Part shown: positions 29,688-38,671 of the stretch, in pieces
How the letters are laid out: each line of letters starts with the position of its first letter
Numbering within the stretch: the stretch's first letter is position 1
Origin: Paenibacillus swuensis
GTDB taxonomy: Bacteria > Bacillota > Bacilli > Paenibacillales > DY6
DNA: 64,000 bases
Assembly (NCBI RefSeq): GCF_001644605.1
Contig: NZ_CP011388.1
Location: forward strand, 2,880,501-2,944,500
Reading direction: 5' to 3'
The notes under the pieces: generated by a model
The model's input: the letters and a program-made list of their open reading frames with translations, nothing else
Told to the model about the DNA's origin: nothing
Database searches by the model: none
Position numbers and translations under genes: made by a program

Positions 29688-31019
29688 ATGCTCATGAAGA
29701 AAATTACGGTCATCGGCACAGGTTATGTCGGATTGGTTTCGGGTACGTGTTTTTCGGATTATGGCAACCGGGTGATATGCTGCGATATTGATGCGAAGAA
29801 GATCGATCGTTTGAAGAACTATGACATTCCGATTTACGAGCCCGGGTTAGAGCCTTTGGTGCGCAAGAATGTGGAGCGGGGGAACCTTAGCTTTACGACG
29901 GATATTTCGAACGCGATCCAGGAATCCGATATTATCTTCATTGCCGTGGGCACACCGATGTCCCCTTCAGGCGAGGCGGACTTAAGCTATGTGAAAGCCG
30001 CGGCGGAGATGATTGCCAGTCATATGAACAGTTACAAGGTGATTGTGGTCAAAAGTACCGTACCTGTCGGGACGGGGCGGATGGTGCAGAAGTTGATTCA
30101 GGAACACATAGGGGAGCGGTTAGTCTCCTTCGATGTGGTATCCAATCCGGAGTTTCTTCGGGAAGGCTCAGCGGTTTACGACTGCATGAACATGGAACGC
30201 GCCATTATCGGCTCCACCGGGGAGCAATCCGCCGATATTATCCGGGAGCTGCATGCTCCTTTTGAAACCAAAGTGTTGGTTACCGATCTGGAAACGGCCG
30301 AAATGATTAAGTATGCCGCCAACGCTTTTCTGGCTACGAAAATTTCGTTTATCAACTCCATCGCGAATCTGTGCGAGCGTTACGGAGCGGATGTAGGGCA
30401 TGTGTCGGAGGGGATGGGCATGGACAGCCGAATCAGCGGCAAATTCCTGCAAGCGGGCATCGGCTATGGCGGCTCCTGTTTTCCTAAAGATACCGAGGCG
30501 CTTCGCTACATGTCACAGCAGGTGGATTATGATTTCTCCATGCTGGATGCCGTTATCCAAACGAATGAAGCTCAACGCATGATTGTTGTCCGCAAGGCGC
30601 AGGACCTGTTGGGGGACTTGGGTGGAAAGACGATTGCTGTGCTTGGGTTAACGTTCAAGCCGGATACGGATGATTTGCGCTATGCCCCTTCGTTGGATGT
30701 TATCCCCGCACTCGTCAGGGGCGGAGCTTATGTGCGCGCCTTCGACCCGGTTGCTGCGCATGAGGCTGAGATGCTGCTAGGAACCGAACGTATTACATAC
30801 TATCGTGACTTATACGAAGCGGTGGAGGGGGCGGATCTTTGCTTGATTTTGACCGAGTGGGAGGATGTGCTGCATATGGATTTGGCCCGGGTGAAGGAGC
30901 TGGTGAAGCAACCCAAATTCGTGGATGGACGGAATTGCTTCTCGCTTGAGCTAATGCGTCAACGGGGATTCAGCTATCGGTCCGTAGGCCGGCCGGATGT
31001 GGACGGCGTCTTGGTCTAG
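29688..31019 (+). CDS. UDP-glucose 6-dehydrogenase
   Basis: 443 residues. Oxidises UDP-glucose to UDP-glucuronate with two NAD+. The N-terminal Rossmann motif is GTGYVGLVSG (G-x-G-x-x-G). The central helix carries KYAANAFLATKISFINSIANL, and the catalytic cysteine is in GYGGSCFPKDTEAL. A second Rossmann-like domain begins at KTIAVLGLTFKPDTDDLR. All key residues are intact. The start is ATG 29688 behind AAGGGG; ATG 29694 is also possible. It has its own position after a terminator, so it is probably not in the iron operon. The product may serve teichuronic acid, capsule or exopolysaccharide synthesis (TuaD-like role), which the sequence alone cannot settle. Confidence 0.93.
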   Translation: MLMKKITVIGTGYVGLVSGTCFSDYGNRVICCDIDAKKIDRLKNYDIPIYEPGLEPLVRKNVERGNLSFTTDISNAIQESDIIFIAVGTPMSPSGEADLSYVKAAAEMIASHMNSYKVIVVKSTVPVGTGRMVQKLIQEHIGERLVSFDVVSNPEFLREGSAVYDCMNMERAIIGSTGEQSADIIRELHAPFETKVLVTDLETAEMIKYAANAFLATKISFINSIANLCERYGADVGHVSEGMGMDSRISGKFLQAGIGYGGSCFPKDTEALRYMSQQVDYDFSMLDAVIQTNEAQRMIVVRKAQDLLGDLGGKTIAVLGLTFKPDTDDLRYAPSLDVIPALVRGGAYVRAFDPVAAHEAEMLLGTERITYYRDLYEAVEGADLCLILTEWEDVLHMDLARVKELVKQPKFVDGRNCFSLELMRQRGFSYRSVGRPDVDGVLV

Positions 31020-31085
31020 TTCTCTTTTGCCATAGCAGAGCGTAGGTTAAGAAGTAAGTTCAATAAGTGTAAAGGGTGAGAAGGA

Positions 31086-31406
31086 ATGGTTTCCACGGAG
31101 GATAAAAATTTCGCGTTACTGGCGCATTTGCTCGGGTTATTCACGAGTATTGTCGCACCGCTGTTAATCTGGCTGTTGAAGAAAGATTCCGCTTATGTGG
31201 AACGTCATGCCAGGGAAGCAGTCAACTTTCATATTTCATTAATTATTTATTATTTTGTGGCCGGGATTTTGTGTATCCTATTAATCGGTTTTGTGCTGTT
31301 GCCGCTCATCGGGTTGTTGCATCTGGTGTGCACGATTCTAGCGTCTGTGAAAGCTTACAACGGCGAGGAATATCGGTATCCGTTAACGATTCGGTTGCTT
31401 AAATAA
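31086..31406 (+). CDS. DUF4870-family small membrane protein
   Basis: 106 residues with three hydrophobic segments (LLGLFTSIVAPLLIWLL; ISLIIYYFVAGILCILLIGF; LPLIGLLHLVCTILASV). The pattern 'ALLAHLLGLFT...KDSAYVERHAREAVNFHIS' is the DUF4870/Tic20-like signature. No function is established for bacterial members. GGTGAGAAGG precedes the ATG. Followed by its own terminator. Confidence 0.85.
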   Translation: MVSTEDKNFALLAHLLGLFTSIVAPLLIWLLKKDSAYVERHAREAVNFHISLIIYYFVAGILCILLIGFVLLPLIGLLHLVCTILASVKAYNGEEYRYPLTIRLLK

Positions 31407-31418
31407 AAATATCCAACT

Positions 31419-31452
31419 AAGCCAGAATTCCTTAGGGGGTCTGGTTTTTTTT
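31419..31452 (+). terminator. Terminator after the DUF4870 gene
   Basis: AAGCCAGA (31419-31426) pairs with TCTGGTTT (31440-31447), followed by a long T run. Confidence 0.65.
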
Positions 31453-31473
31453 GTTGTGAGTGCGGGCGTGCTA

Positions 31474-31502
31474 TTGACATCGAAAATCAACAATGTTATA
31501 TA
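31474..31502 (+). promoter_or_regulatory. Sigma-A promoter of htpG
   Basis: TTGACA (31474-31479), exactly 17 bases, then TATATA (31497-31502). The CIRCE element lies 10 bases downstream. Confidence 0.85.
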
Positions 31503-31511
31503 AAATAGTGG

Positions 31512-31538
31512 ATAGCACTCAAGAAGACAGAGTGCTAA
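31512..31538 (+). promoter_or_regulatory. CIRCE operator (HrcA binding site) before htpG
   Basis: TAGCACTC (31513-31520), a nine-base spacer and GAGTGCTA (31530-31537): 17 of 18 arm positions of the CIRCE consensus TTAGCACTC-N9-GAGTGCTAA. It sits just after the transcription start, the standard place for HrcA repression. In Bacillus subtilis htpG is not an HrcA target, so this is a different wiring. Confidence 0.95.
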
Positions 31539-31573
31539 ATGTGTACCATTTTGAGAGGAGAATCACCATTACT

Positions 31574-33454
31574 ATGGAGAAGAAACAGTTCCAAGCTGAA
31601 TCCAAGCGTTTGCTGGAGATGATGATTAATTCCATTTACACACAAAAAGAGATTTTCCTAAGAGAATTGATTTCAAACGCCAGCGATGCGATTGACAAGA
31701 TTTATTACAAGGCGTTGACGGACGATACACTGGTTTTTGACAAAGAGAATTACTTTATTAAGGTTACGGCGAACAAGGATGCGCGCACGTTGACCATTCG
31801 CGATACCGGAATCGGGATGAATCAAGAAGATCTGGAAAGCCACCTCGGTGTCATTGCGAAATCCGGTTCCCTGGCGTTCAAGAAGGACAATGAGGCGCAA
31901 GAAGGGCACAACATTATCGGACAATTCGGGGTGGGTTTCTACTCCGCGTTCATGGTGGCTGATACGGTTACAGTGATTAGCCGTGCTCTTGGTAACCATC
32001 AGGCGTACAAATGGGAGTCCACCGGCGCGGAAGGCTACACGATTGAGCCGTGGACGAAGGACGAGGTTGGTACGGAGATCATCCTGAACATCAAGGAGAA
32101 TACGGAAGATGAGAGCTATGATGAATATCTGGAAGAGTATCGTCTCCGTTCGATCATCAAGAAGTATTCCGATTTCATCCGCTACCCGATCAAGATGGAT
32201 GTGTCCTCCCGCAAGTTGAAGGAAGGCACTGAAGACGTTTACGAGGATGCCAGCGAAGAGCAGCAACTGAATTCGATGGTCCCGATCTGGCGCAAAAACA
32301 AAAGCGAACTCACGAACGAAGACTATGAGAAGTTCTATGCGGAGAAGCACTACGGCTTCGACAAGCCGCTGAAGCATATCCATGTGAGCGCGGACGGCGC
32401 GGTTGTGTATCAGGCGATTTTGTATGTTCCGGAAAGCATGCCTTTTGACTATTACTCCAAGGAGTATGAGAAGGGGCTGGAGCTGTACGCGAACGGCGTG
32501 TTGATCATGAACAAGTGCGGCGACCTGCTGCCGGATTACTTCTCCTTCGTGAAAGGGATGGTCGATTCCGAAAGCCTGTCATTGAACATCTCCCGCGAGA
32601 TGCTGCAGCATGACCGTCAGCTGAAGCTGATTGCGAAGAACATTCAGAGCAAGATCAAGAGCGCGTTGCTCAGCATGCTGAAGGACGAGCGCGAGCAGTA
32701 CGAGACGTTCTACAAGGCGTTCGGGCGTCAGCTGAAGTTCGGCGTGTACAGCGACTACGGCATGAACAAGGATGTGCTGCAGGATCTGCTGCTTTTCACC
32801 TCGTCGAAGGAGAAGAAGCTGATTACACTGGACGAGTATGTGTCGAACATGCCGGAAGATCAGAAATACATCTACTACGCATCCGGCGAGTCCAATGAGC
32901 GCATTGAGAAACTGCCGCAGACGGAGATGGTATCCGATAAGGGCTACGAGATTCTGTACTTCACGGACGACATTGACGAATTCGCAATCAAAATGATCAT
33001 GAAATACAAAGACAAAGAATTCAAGTCCGTATCCAGCGGTGATTTGGGTATCGAACAGGACGAGAATAAGGACGAGTCCGAATCGGAGTCCGCGGAGCAA
33101 AAGGAACTGTTCGAGCACATGACGACACTATTGGCCGGTAAAGTATCCAAGGTGAAAGCGTCCAAGCGTTTGCGCAGCCACCCGGTGTGCCTGTCCACGG
33201 ACGGCGAAGTGACGATCGAGATGGAGAAAATCCTGAACGCGATGCCGAACAACCCGAACGTGAAAGCGGAGAAGGTGCTTGAAATCAACGTGAACCATCC
33301 GGTGTTCACCTCGTTGAAAAACGCTTATGCGGCCGACAAGGAGAAAGCGAACCTGTACACCGCGCTGCTGTACAATCAGGCGTTATTGATTGAAGGGTTG
33401 CCGCTGCAGGATCCGGTGGAGTTTACGAACGATATTTGCAAAATTATGGTGTAA
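31574..33454 (+). CDS. htpG: Molecular chaperone HtpG (Hsp90)
   Basis: 626 residues, the usual size. N-terminal GHKL ATPase: [13 protein letters not shown] (catalytic Glu and Mg-binding Asn), [14 protein letters not shown], and [15 protein letters not shown]. The middle domain contains the catalytic-loop region [14 protein letters not shown], and a C-terminal dimerisation domain ends the protein. ATG 31574 is chosen as the family start; the ribosome site GAGAGGAG is 13 bases upstream, rather far. Cytoplasmic, ATP-driven folding of client proteins under stress. Controlled by the CIRCE/HrcA site at 31512. A terminator (33464) ends the unit. Confidence 0.97.
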   Translation: MEKKQFQAESKRLLEMMINSIYTQKEIFLRELISNASDAIDKIYYKALTDDTLVFDKENYFIKVTANKDARTLTIRDTGIGMNQEDLESHLGVIAKSGSLAFKKDNEAQEGHNIIGQFGVGFYSAFMVADTVTVISRALGNHQAYKWESTGAEGYTIEPWTKDEVGTEIILNIKENTEDESYDEYLEEYRLRSIIKKYSDFIRYPIKMDVSSRKLKEGTEDVYEDASEEQQLNSMVPIWRKNKSELTNEDYEKFYAEKHYGFDKPLKHIHVSADGAVVYQAILYVPESMPFDYYSKEYEKGLELYANGVLIMNKCGDLLPDYFSFVKGMVDSESLSLNISREMLQHDRQLKLIAKNIQSKIKSALLSMLKDEREQYETFYKAFGRQLKFGVYSDYGMNKDVLQDLLLFTSSKEKKLITLDEYVSNMPEDQKYIYYASGESNERIEKLPQTEMVSDKGYEILYFTDDIDEFAIKMIMKYKDKEFKSVSSGDLGIEQDENKDESESESAEQKELFEHMTTLLAGKVSKVKASKRLRSHPVCLSTDGEVTIEMEKILNAMPNNPNVKAEKVLEINVNHPVFTSLKNAYAADKEKANLYTALLYNQALLIEGLPLQDPVEFTNDICKIMV

Positions 33455-33462
33455 TGAGCAGA

Positions 33463-33486
33463 GCCACCCTTCGGGGTGGTTTTTTA
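33463..33486 (+). terminator. Terminator after htpG
   Basis: CCACCC (33464-33469), a TTCG-type loop, GGGTGG (33474-33479) and six T. Confidence 0.9.
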
Positions 33487-33552
33487 TGATAGAAAGTATT
33501 TAATGTTGGATGATACCGAGGGTTTACACTTTTTTAGGTAGGGTGTTCGTTT

Positions 33553-33591
33553 ACTTATTTGAACTGGAATGCCGGGTTATCCCGAACGCTC
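33553..33591 (-). repeat. Single inverted copy of the 45-bp repeat, left of the IS1595-like gene
   Basis: Read on the minus strand, 33591-33553 gives TTCGGGATAACCCGGCAT, then TTCAAATAA and TAAAC. This follows the layout of the direct repeats at 34747-34881 (TCGGGATAACCCAGCAT, then TTAAATAA and TTTAC). The remainder of 33455-33724 holds no gene. Confidence 0.6.
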
Positions 33592-33724
33592 AGTGGTGTG
33601 GTGTGATGTGGTGTGATAGGAGAAGGCAATGAAAAGAGATTTGGAAAATGAGGGATAATGTGTTTAGAGAAGTGAAAATGTTTAGTAGAGTGAAAATGAA
33701 TTGTAAAAAATGTTTGTCCATGAG

Positions 33725-34633
33725 TTAGGCAACCTGTACATGTAAGCACATCGGTTTGCGTGAAATGAGTTGTTTATAAGTAACAGCAGGTGTATCTATG
33801 AACAGCCGAAATAACTTCGACACAGCACGGTTCGGTTTAAACGAATGATTGATACGATAGGAGACTTCATCCAGATACGATTGTAAATGCTTGTCACTTA
33901 CTCCGTAATATCGCTCGTTTATTCTAACAGGAACAGAATCACAAATGATATTTAATGTGTCGCAAGCGTTATACTTTCTGTAACCGTAATGAACAAAAGG
34001 AACTCGGACCGAATGACTGACATGATTCTGAATGAAGTTGGAATAATCCCAATAACTAAGTTCTTTGTTAGGATGATGTTTCGGTATAAAAACATGCTTC
34101 AGCTTAATATAGGAAACTTCACCATAGTTAAGAGTGGCCCCACCAACAAATGGCTGCTCATTGCGCATTTTCTTAAAGCCTTTAATATGGAAATTGCACG
34201 GATTGTACTCAGCTGAAATCACTTCGACAAGTCCGGTGAGCAGCTGATCTGCATCTCCTTGCTGAATGGCATGGCGAAGTTTGTGAAGGATCAACCAAGC
34301 CGTCTTATAAGTGACTCCAATAATGGTGGATAGTTGCACCGCGTTGATTGAAGCTGAAGGGTTAGCAATGAGAAATAAAGCTTGAAACCATTTATGCAGC
34401 AAAGTACGGCTTCCTTGCATAATCGTCCCCACGAGAAGAGAAGCTTGATACTTGCAGTTGCGGCATTCATACAGAGGCAGCCGACGTGTAGTAATGACAT
34501 GGGCATCAGCGCAGTCGCACCGCGGACAACGGTAACCGTTAGGCCACTTGGTGGAGATCAGGATGGGAAGACAAGAAGCCTCATCATGATACTTATGTCT
34601 GAATTGGTCGAAAGTTACTTCGCTAATAGACAT
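33725..34633 (-). CDS. IS1595-family transposase-like protein, catalytic residues apparently lost
   Basis: 302 residues from ATG 34633 (a TTG at 34651 would add six). The N-terminal zinc ribbon is intact (CPRCD...YECRNC), followed by the IS1595 helix region TIMQGSRTLLHKWFQALFLIA and IGVTYKTAWLILHKLRHAI. At the place of the family's first catalytic Asp (VEVDE), the sequence reads VEVISAE, and no clear second Asp follows. Near the end, INERYYGV...YLDEVSYRIN still resembles the IS1595 C-terminus. The reading frame is open throughout, with no frameshift. It may be a decaying transposase or a domesticated DNA-binding derivative. It is flanked by inverted copies of a 45-bp repeat. A lower-GC, different codon style from the neighbours supports foreign origin. 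Confidence 0.7.
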   Translation of the reverse strand: MSISEVTFDQFRHKYHDEASCLPILISTKWPNGYRCPRCDCADAHVITTRRLPLYECRNCKYQASLLVGTIMQGSRTLLHKWFQALFLIANPSASINAVQLSTIIGVTYKTAWLILHKLRHAIQQGDADQLLTGLVEVISAEYNPCNFHIKGFKKMRNEQPFVGGATLNYGEVSYIKLKHVFIPKHHPNKELSYWDYSNFIQNHVSHSVRVPFVHYGYRKYNACDTLNIICDSVPVRINERYYGVSDKHLQSYLDEVSYRINHSFKPNRAVSKLFRLFIDTPAVTYKQLISRKPMCLHVQVA

Positions 34634-34746
34634 AATCCTCAATCCCCTCAATTAATTAAGAACAAGTGTTCGATATATGTCATATAATACCAAACAAATG
34701 TTCTTATTTCAAGTGTTTTTTTGAAAAGAACCCAAATCGTTTTCAG

Positions 34747-34881
34747 CTGATTCCTCGGGATAACCCAGCATCTGAATTAAATAATGTTTACCTGATTCTT
34801 CGGGATAACCCAGCATCTGAATTAAATAATGTTTACCTGATTCCTCGGGATAACCCAGCATCGGAGTTGAAATACATAAAT
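34747..34881 (+). repeat. Three tandem 45-bp repeats
   Basis: Units begin at 34747, 34792 and 34837 (period exactly 45). The first two differ at one base; the third diverges after its first 27 bases. Each holds the near-palindrome CGGGATAACCC. The period being a multiple of three leaves an 80-codon open frame (34666-34908), which I regard as an artefact. The rest of the 34652-35044 spacer shows no gene. Confidence 0.92.
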
Positions 34882-35044
34882 ACTTGGCAGTTGACCAAGC
34901 AACATTGACTAAGCAACAGAAGTCGGAATTGAGGGATTTCCCGGCGCTACACGATCGTGACGCACACGGCTTTTTAATGCGGTATTGCTAAGGGTGGCTG
35001 TTGTCATCGATATACATAAGATGTGAGAGCGATACCTTTTTTTT

Positions 35045-35072
35045 TTGCAAAAAGTCCCCACTAGGTTATACT
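35045..35072 (+). promoter_or_regulatory. Probable promoter of the ferredoxin gene
   Basis: TTGCAA (35045-35050), a 16-base spacer and TATACT (35067-35072), 48 bases before the start codon. Confidence 0.55.
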
Positions 35073-35119
35073 ATCACTGTAACTGCGATTGAAATCTAAT
35101 CCAAACAGGAGGAATGAAC

Positions 35120-35443
35120 ATGCCAACTATTCAAGTAGAAGGTAAAGGCTCGTTTCAGACGGAAGAAGGTACGAAGCTGGTGCTTGCCCTAGAGGATAAC
35201 GGGGTAGATATTCTTCACCGTTGCGGCGGGAACGCCAAGTGCACAACCTGTCGTGTTGAGGTGTTGGAAGGCGATGCAGGTCTCGTTGGTGAAGCGGAAG
35301 CCGCGCTGCTTCAAGCCAAAGGCATTACGGAACCGAACATCCGTCTGTCATGCCAAATCCATGTAAGCTCTGATCTTTCCGTTACCCCGCTGATGACCGT
35401 TGCATCCTCCGGTATGGAAGCCGGAACGCGTCCGCAAGATTAA
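35120..35443 (+). CDS. 2Fe-2S ferredoxin, plant/adrenodoxin type
   Basis: 107 residues. Cys35, Cys41 and Cys44 (in HRCGGNAKCTTC) and a fourth Cys in RLSCQ form the C-x5-C-x2-C-xn-C pattern that binds a 2Fe-2S cluster in a beta-grasp fold. ATG 35120 is chosen because AGGAGG is seven bases before it; ATG 35114 would be one base from the same site. A small cytoplasmic electron carrier; the partner enzyme is not apparent here. It has its own promoter and terminator. Confidence 0.92.
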   Translation: MPTIQVEGKGSFQTEEGTKLVLALEDNGVDILHRCGGNAKCTTCRVEVLEGDAGLVGEAEAALLQAKGITEPNIRLSCQIHVSSDLSVTPLMTVASSGMEAGTRPQD

Positions 35444-35475
35444 ATTACATAAGCTTACGAGCTAACGTCAGATGA

Positions 35476-35520
35476 AACCGCGCCGCTCCTGCCTATGATG
35501 GGCCGGGTAGCGCGGTTATT
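35476..35520 (+). terminator. Terminator after the ferredoxin gene
   Basis: AACCGCGC (35476-35483) pairs with GCGCGGTT (35510-35517), with a long internal loop, then a T-rich end. Confidence 0.65.
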
Positions 35521-35585
35521 TATGTTGGGTTACACCAAAATATGGTATGATGTAAGCTGATCTTATTCTATCGGAGGTATAATCT

Positions 35586-36509
35586 ATGACAACTCCCATT
35601 GTGCAGTTGCGCAATGTAACCAAGCGCATCGGTTCCAAGACCATCATCGATGATCTTACGTTTGATGTACCCCAAGGCGAGGTCTTCGGCTTTCTGGGCC
35701 CTAATGGCGCAGGGAAGACTACAACCATCCGGATGATGGTCGGATTAATCTCCATGACCAAAGGCGAGATTCTGATTCACGGACACAGCATCTCCAAAAA
35801 CTTCGAGCAAGCCATCCGCCACGTAGGCGCGATTGTCGAAAACCCGGAAATGTACAAGTTTCTGACAGGCGCCGACAACTTGAAACATTATGCACGCATG
35901 ATACCCGGTATTACCAAGGCCCGCATTCAGGAGGTCATTGACCTTGTCGGCCTTCAAAACCGCATTGACGAGAAGGTGAAAACCTACTCCCTCGGCATGC
36001 GCCAACGGTTGGGGGTTGCGCAAGCGTTATTGCACCGCCCGAGCCTGCTCATCCTGGACGAGCCTACCAATGGCCTGGATCCGGCCGGCATCCGCGAGCT
36101 GCGCGATTATCTGCGCCGTCTGGCGAAGGAAGAAGGCATCGCTATCGTTGTTTCCAGCCATCTGTTGTCAGAGATGGAGTTGATGTGTGACCGTGTCGCC
36201 ATTATCCAGCAAGGCAAGCTGATTGATGTTCGCCATATTCGCGAAGAGGGTGTGCTGCAAACCGGCGCGATTACCTCGCTTGACGTGGATCAACCGGCAC
36301 ATGCCGCGGAAGCTGTGAATATGTGGAATGACACGCTAAATGCCGCCGCTGTGGAAGGCATGCTGCAAGTGGTCGCCGAACGTGAACAAATTGCCGAACT
36401 AAACGCATTCCTCATAAAACAAGGATACAAAGTATACGGCATTCGTACAGTAACGAAGTCGCTGGAAGATCAATTCTTAGAAATGACAGGAAGTGATCCG
36501 ATTGGTTAA
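35586..36509 (+). CDS. ABC transporter ATP-binding protein (BcrA-like)
   Basis: 307 residues. Walker A is GPNGAGKTTTIRM, signature YSLGMRQRLGVAQ, Walker B LLILDEPTNGLD, and a switch His in SSHLL. The C-terminal ~85 residues are the accessory region typical of DrrA/BcrA ATPases that pair with a separate ABC-2 permease. Such exporters move peptides, antibiotics or lipids, or act in detoxification. It overlaps the permease gene by eight bases. Confidence 0.93.
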   Translation: MTTPIVQLRNVTKRIGSKTIIDDLTFDVPQGEVFGFLGPNGAGKTTTIRMMVGLISMTKGEILIHGHSISKNFEQAIRHVGAIVENPEMYKFLTGADNLKHYARMIPGITKARIQEVIDLVGLQNRIDEKVKTYSLGMRQRLGVAQALLHRPSLLILDEPTNGLDPAGIRELRDYLRRLAKEEGIAIVVSSHLLSEMELMCDRVAIIQQGKLIDVRHIREEGVLQTGAITSLDVDQPAHAAEAVNMWNDTLNAAAVEGMLQVVAEREQIAELNAFLIKQGYKVYGIRTVTKSLEDQFLEMTGSDPIG

Positions 36510-37431
36510 CCTCATTCAGAACGAGAACATGAAAATCTACAAGCGTTGGCGGACGTGGATCATGATTATTTTGCTCGCTGCGCTCACGATTGTAATGGCT
36601 TATGTAATTAAGCAGGTGAGTCCTGACAGCACGGGAGACTGGCGGGTAAAGCTGGAGGAACGGGTTAAACAGTCCGAGGATTCGCTCAAGGATACACCGG
36701 AGTTTCTTCGTAAACAGGTCGAGGAACAGATTGCTGTGGACCAAGAACATCTGAAACGGGACATTCCTCCTTCGGATACGACGTTCTGGGGCGGGGTGAA
36801 CAATGCTTCCTTATTAATTGTCCTGGTAACCATATTCACGGTAATCGTAGCCGGCGAAATCGTGGCGGGGGAGTTTACCTGGGGAACGATTAAGCTTTTG
36901 CTGATCCGACCTGCGAGCCGCGCAAAAATTTTGCTCTCCAAGTACATAGCCAGCTTTCTGTTTGCGCTCTTCATGCTGTTGGTGCTGTTGCTGACATCCA
37001 TTCTGGCGAACGGGGTGCTGTTCGGTTTTAACGGCGGGCTCACCCCTTATTTGTATATGAATGACAAAGGAACCATTTCCGAAATCCCTGTCGTGCTGCA
37101 TGTGCTGAAAACCTACGGCTACCAATGCGTTCAGCTGATTATGGTCGTGTCTTTGGCTTTTATGATCTCAACCGTGTTCCGGAGCGCTTCGCTCGCGATT
37201 GGTTTGTCCATCTTCCTGATGCTGATCGGTCCGAACATTACACCGCTTCTGATGAGATACGATTGGGGCAAATACTATTTATTCGCGAATACAGATCTGA
37301 CGCAGTATATGAACGGCATACCGAATGAAGGCATGAGCATGGGATTTTCGGTGGCGGTGCTGGCCGGGTATTTTATTCTGTTTAACGTGCTTTCCTGGTT
37401 CATTTTTACTAAACGAGATGTCGCTGGGTAA
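36502..37431 (+). CDS. ABC-2 type transporter permease
   Basis: About 309 residues. An N-terminal helix (WIMIILLAALTIVMAYVI), a ~75-residue charged outer loop with coiled-coil tendency, then five helices. TTG 36502 is preferred because AGGAAG is eight bases before it; GTG 36493 lies directly on that site. It forms the membrane part of the exporter whose ATPase precedes it. The substrate is unknown and no two-component bacitracin-type sensor is nearby. Confidence 0.88.
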   Translation: MVNLIQNENMKIYKRWRTWIMIILLAALTIVMAYVIKQVSPDSTGDWRVKLEERVKQSEDSLKDTPEFLRKQVEEQIAVDQEHLKRDIPPSDTTFWGGVNNASLLIVLVTIFTVIVAGEIVAGEFTWGTIKLLLIRPASRAKILLSKYIASFLFALFMLLVLLLTSILANGVLFGFNGGLTPYLYMNDKGTISEIPVVLHVLKTYGYQCVQLIMVVSLAFMISTVFRSASLAIGLSIFLMLIGPNITPLLMRYDWGKYYLFANTDLTQYMNGIPNEGMSMGFSVAVLAGYFILFNVLSWFIFTKRDVAG

Positions 37432-37454
37432 TTCAGGTTATCGTTAGATGTGCG

Positions 37455-37483
37455 TTGTTTCTTTTGGCAAAATAGTATATAAT
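37455..37483 (+). promoter_or_regulatory. Promoter of the aldolase-like gene
   Basis: TTGTTT (37455-37460), 17 bases, TATAAT (37478-37483), 50 bases before the start codon. Confidence 0.6.
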
Positions 37484-37532
37484 CGCATAAAAGCTTTAAA
37501 GCGCTAAATTCACTGACGGGAGAATACGAATC

Positions 37533-38492
37533 ATGGACAAGCATAAGAAGTATAACATTGTAGACTGTACCATCCGCGATGGAGGTCTCGTGAATAATTG
37601 GGATTTCAGTATTGATTTCGTACAGAATTTGTACGAAGGGCTGAACGAAGCCGGCGTGGAATACATGGAGATCGGCTACAAGAACTCGCCTAAGCTGTTG
37701 AAAGGTGCGGAAGATGCGGGTCCTTGGCGTTTCCTCGACGACGATTTCCTCAAGAAGATTATTGACAAGAAGGAAACGAAGCTTTCCGCTCTGGTGGATA
37801 TCGGACGTGTGGATGAGCATGATATTTTGCCGCGCAGTGAGAGTTTGCTGGATTTGATCCGGGTCGCATGTTATGTGAAAGATGTGGATAAGGCGATCGA
37901 CCTGATTCAGAAGTTCCATGATAAAGGCTATGAGACGACCCTGAATATTATGGCGTTGTCCAACGTGATGGACAATGAGCTGATGGAAGCGTTCGAGGAG
38001 ATCAAGAACAGTCCGGTTGACGTCGTGTACGTGGTGGATAGCTTCGGTTCTCTGGATCATAATGACATTAAATATTTGGTGGAGAAGTTTAAGACGCATC
38101 TGCCGAACAAGAAACTGGGAATTCATGCGCATAACAATATGCAGATGGCATTCGCGAACACGTTGGTTGCGGCGGAATTGGGCGTGGAATACCTGGACGC
38201 TTCCGTGTACGGTATGGGCCGCGCCGCGGGTAACACCCCTACGGAGCTGCTGGTTACGCACCTGAAGAACCCGAAATACAACACGCGTCCTGTCATCGAT
38301 TTGATTGAGCGCCTGATGGTGCCTCTTCGCGAGAAAGAGGAGTGGGGCTACATTATCCCATACATGATTACAGGTTCCCTCGATGAGCATCCGCGTTCCG
38401 CCATGGCATTGCGTGACTCCGAGAACAAGGACAAGTTCCTGGATTTCTACGATCAGTTAACTTCCCCGGAAGTGTTGCATAAGAAGGATTAG
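37533..38492 (+). CDS. DRE-TIM metallolyase, aldolase catalytic domain protein
   Basis: 319 residues. The opening IVDCTIRDGGLVNNW holds the R-D metal/base motif of the HMG-CoA-lyase/aldolase (DRE-TIM) family. Later, GIHAHNNMQMA supplies the two metal-binding His and the Asn, and YGMGRAAGNTPTELL follows, as in 4-hydroxy-2-oxovalerate aldolases. The DmpG-type communication domain is missing, so it is a stand-alone relative. Such genes occur in Firmicutes and in polysaccharide clusters, but the substrate is not known. The start is ATG 37533 behind CGGGAG. A monocistronic unit with its own promoter and terminator. Confidence 0.85.
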   Translation: MDKHKKYNIVDCTIRDGGLVNNWDFSIDFVQNLYEGLNEAGVEYMEIGYKNSPKLLKGAEDAGPWRFLDDDFLKKIIDKKETKLSALVDIGRVDEHDILPRSESLLDLIRVACYVKDVDKAIDLIQKFHDKGYETTLNIMALSNVMDNELMEAFEEIKNSPVDVVYVVDSFGSLDHNDIKYLVEKFKTHLPNKKLGIHAHNNMQMAFANTLVAAELGVEYLDASVYGMGRAAGNTPTELLVTHLKNPKYNTRPVIDLIERLMVPLREKEEWGYIIPYMITGSLDEHPRSAMALRDSENKDKFLDFYDQLTSPEVLHKKD

Positions 38493-38502
38493 GTTGATAT
38501 AG

Positions 38503-38570
38503 GTTGAAGGGCTAGAATGAAGAGCTTAATTGAAGAGCTGATTGAAGGGCATAATTGAAGAGCCGTAATG
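38503..38570 (+). repeat. Degenerate short tandem repeat
   Basis: Five imperfect copies of TTGAAGRGC spaced about 12-17 bases apart after the aldolase-like gene. No coding role seen. Confidence 0.5.
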
Positions 38571-38594
38571 AACTATTGTAGCGCGTGAAGAATG

Positions 38595-38636
38595 CCGCTC
38601 CTTTCCGATGATAAACGGATAGGGGCGGTTTTTATT
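38595..38636 (+). terminator. Terminator after the aldolase-like gene
   Basis: CCGCTCC (38595-38601) pairs with GGGGCGG (38622-38628), with an inner CCG/CGG pair, followed by T-rich sequence. Confidence 0.75.
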
Positions 38637-38671
38637 TTAGGTAGGATTCTGTGTGAGGAGGAGAAGTGGGA

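Noticed and set aside
33725-34881. Complete, active insertion sequence
   Set aside because: No matched terminal inverted repeats of IS1595 type and no target-site duplication could be identified, and the catalytic residues appear lost.
34666-34908. 80-codon open frame across the 45-bp repeats
   Set aside because: It exists only because the repeat period is a multiple of three; no ribosome site and no protein-like composition.
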